Position numbers and translations under genes: made by a program. Below the pieces are notes generated by a model. It saw only the letters and a program-made list of their open reading frames with translations. It made no database searches and was not told where the DNA came from. Below are positions 63,878 through 64,000 of a DNA stretch of 64,000 nucleotides, one piece after another; the stretch's first letter is position 1; every line of letters begins with the position of its first letter. Source of the stretch: Aliiroseovarius crassostreae. GTDB lineage: Bacteria; Pseudomonadota; Alphaproteobacteria; Rhodobacterales; Rhodobacteraceae. The stretch covers positions 162,011-226,010 of the forward strand of contig NZ_LKBA01000023.1 of NCBI RefSeq assembly GCF_001307765.1. Direction: 5' to 3'.

Positions 63878-64000
63878 GGGCGTAGACCTATAAACGTTGA
63901 TGTGATTCAAGATGTGAAATCTGGGAGGTTTCATGTCGTCGCATTTCTGGCTCACCGAAGAACAGTACAATAAAATCAGGCCCTTGTTGCCCAATACGCC
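63878..64000 (+). mobile_element. left end of an IS5-type element, cut by the window
   Basis: A probable left end, GGGCGTAGACC, follows a TA at 63876-63877, and a transposase start lies 55 bases inside. The right end is beyond the window, so the boundary is inferred. Confidence 0.6.
63933..64000 (+). CDS. IS5-type transposase, N-terminal fragment
   Basis: The first 22 codons of a transposase (MSSHFWLTEEQYNKIRPLLP and onward) with GGGAGG upstream of the ATG. It resembles the N-terminus of the copy A transposase (SNLFWLSEAQMDRLQPHFP). The rest is outside the window. Confidence 0.75.
   Translation, partial: MSSHFWLTEEQYNKIRPLLPNT

Overview
The window is a chromosomal segment of an alphaproteobacterium, most likely of the Roseobacter group of Rhodobacteraceae. 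The evidence is a gene transfer agent (GTA) head cluster beside mltG-fabF, a soxBDAG sarcosine oxidase operon, a surE-pcm-nlpD run, tandem Hint-domain proteins, a CcmI protein and a GC-rich coding style throughout. The genus cannot be named from this sequence alone.

Layout. 1-5801 (minus): the 5' half of a GTA-type head cluster, in the order small terminase, large terminase, portal, prohead protease, major capsid, head-tail connector and head-tail adaptor (cut by the window edge). 5976-10817 (minus): mltG, fabF, acpP, fabG, fabD. 11004-13142: a small membrane protein, then rpsF-rpsR-rplI with a strong terminator. 13226-19191: bestrophin-like channel, a transglycosylase lipoprotein, trigger factor, tRNA-Leu(UAG), two Hint proteins and nnr. 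19473-21319: glnB-glnA. 21546-24104: a possible small ORF, a dispersed palindromic repeat, a HODM-type N-demethylase and an alpha/beta hydrolase-OsmC fusion. 24207-29666: alr, mlaE, mlaF, an unknown AT-rich membrane gene, pqiA-like, radA, cvpA. 29837-35458: purF, DUF1284, SDR, surE, pcm, nlpD-like. 35698-39263 (minus): yfgM-bamB-der. 39523-44684: an RND efflux pair whose permease has a stop codon ahead of a coding-looking tail. 44895-46871: two IS5-type elements standing side by side at one TA site, splitting a small ORF. 47024-52524: Atm1-like exporter, LysM protein, LOG protein, RarD and a frameshifted GFA gene. 52607-61574 (minus): sodB, a variable locus, then soxG-soxA-soxD-soxB. 61849-63847: ccmI, ruvX, DUF1289. 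63878-64000: the left end of another IS5-type element.

The most unusual region lies between sodB and soxG (about 53.3-56.4 kb). It carries four small secreted proteins (here A to D) that share a signal peptide, one Cys just after the predicted cleavage site and one Cys at the extreme C-terminus. A resembles B, and C resembles D. Inside this array are a degenerate copy of the 5' end of sodB (54112-54209) and a degenerate copy of the 3' end of soxG (54812-54900), bracketing gene A. Read on the minus strand the locus is soxG-D-C-B-[soxG tail]-A-[sodB head]-membrane protein-sodB. This looks like a second allele of the same locus, with its own flanking gene ends, nested inside the first. I infer a recombination hotspot that swaps secreted-protein cargo between two conserved metabolic genes. 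The function of the cargo is unknown.

The remaining regions are largely housekeeping: fatty acid synthesis, nitrogen assimilation, envelope assembly, cytochrome c maturation and C1/N metabolism.
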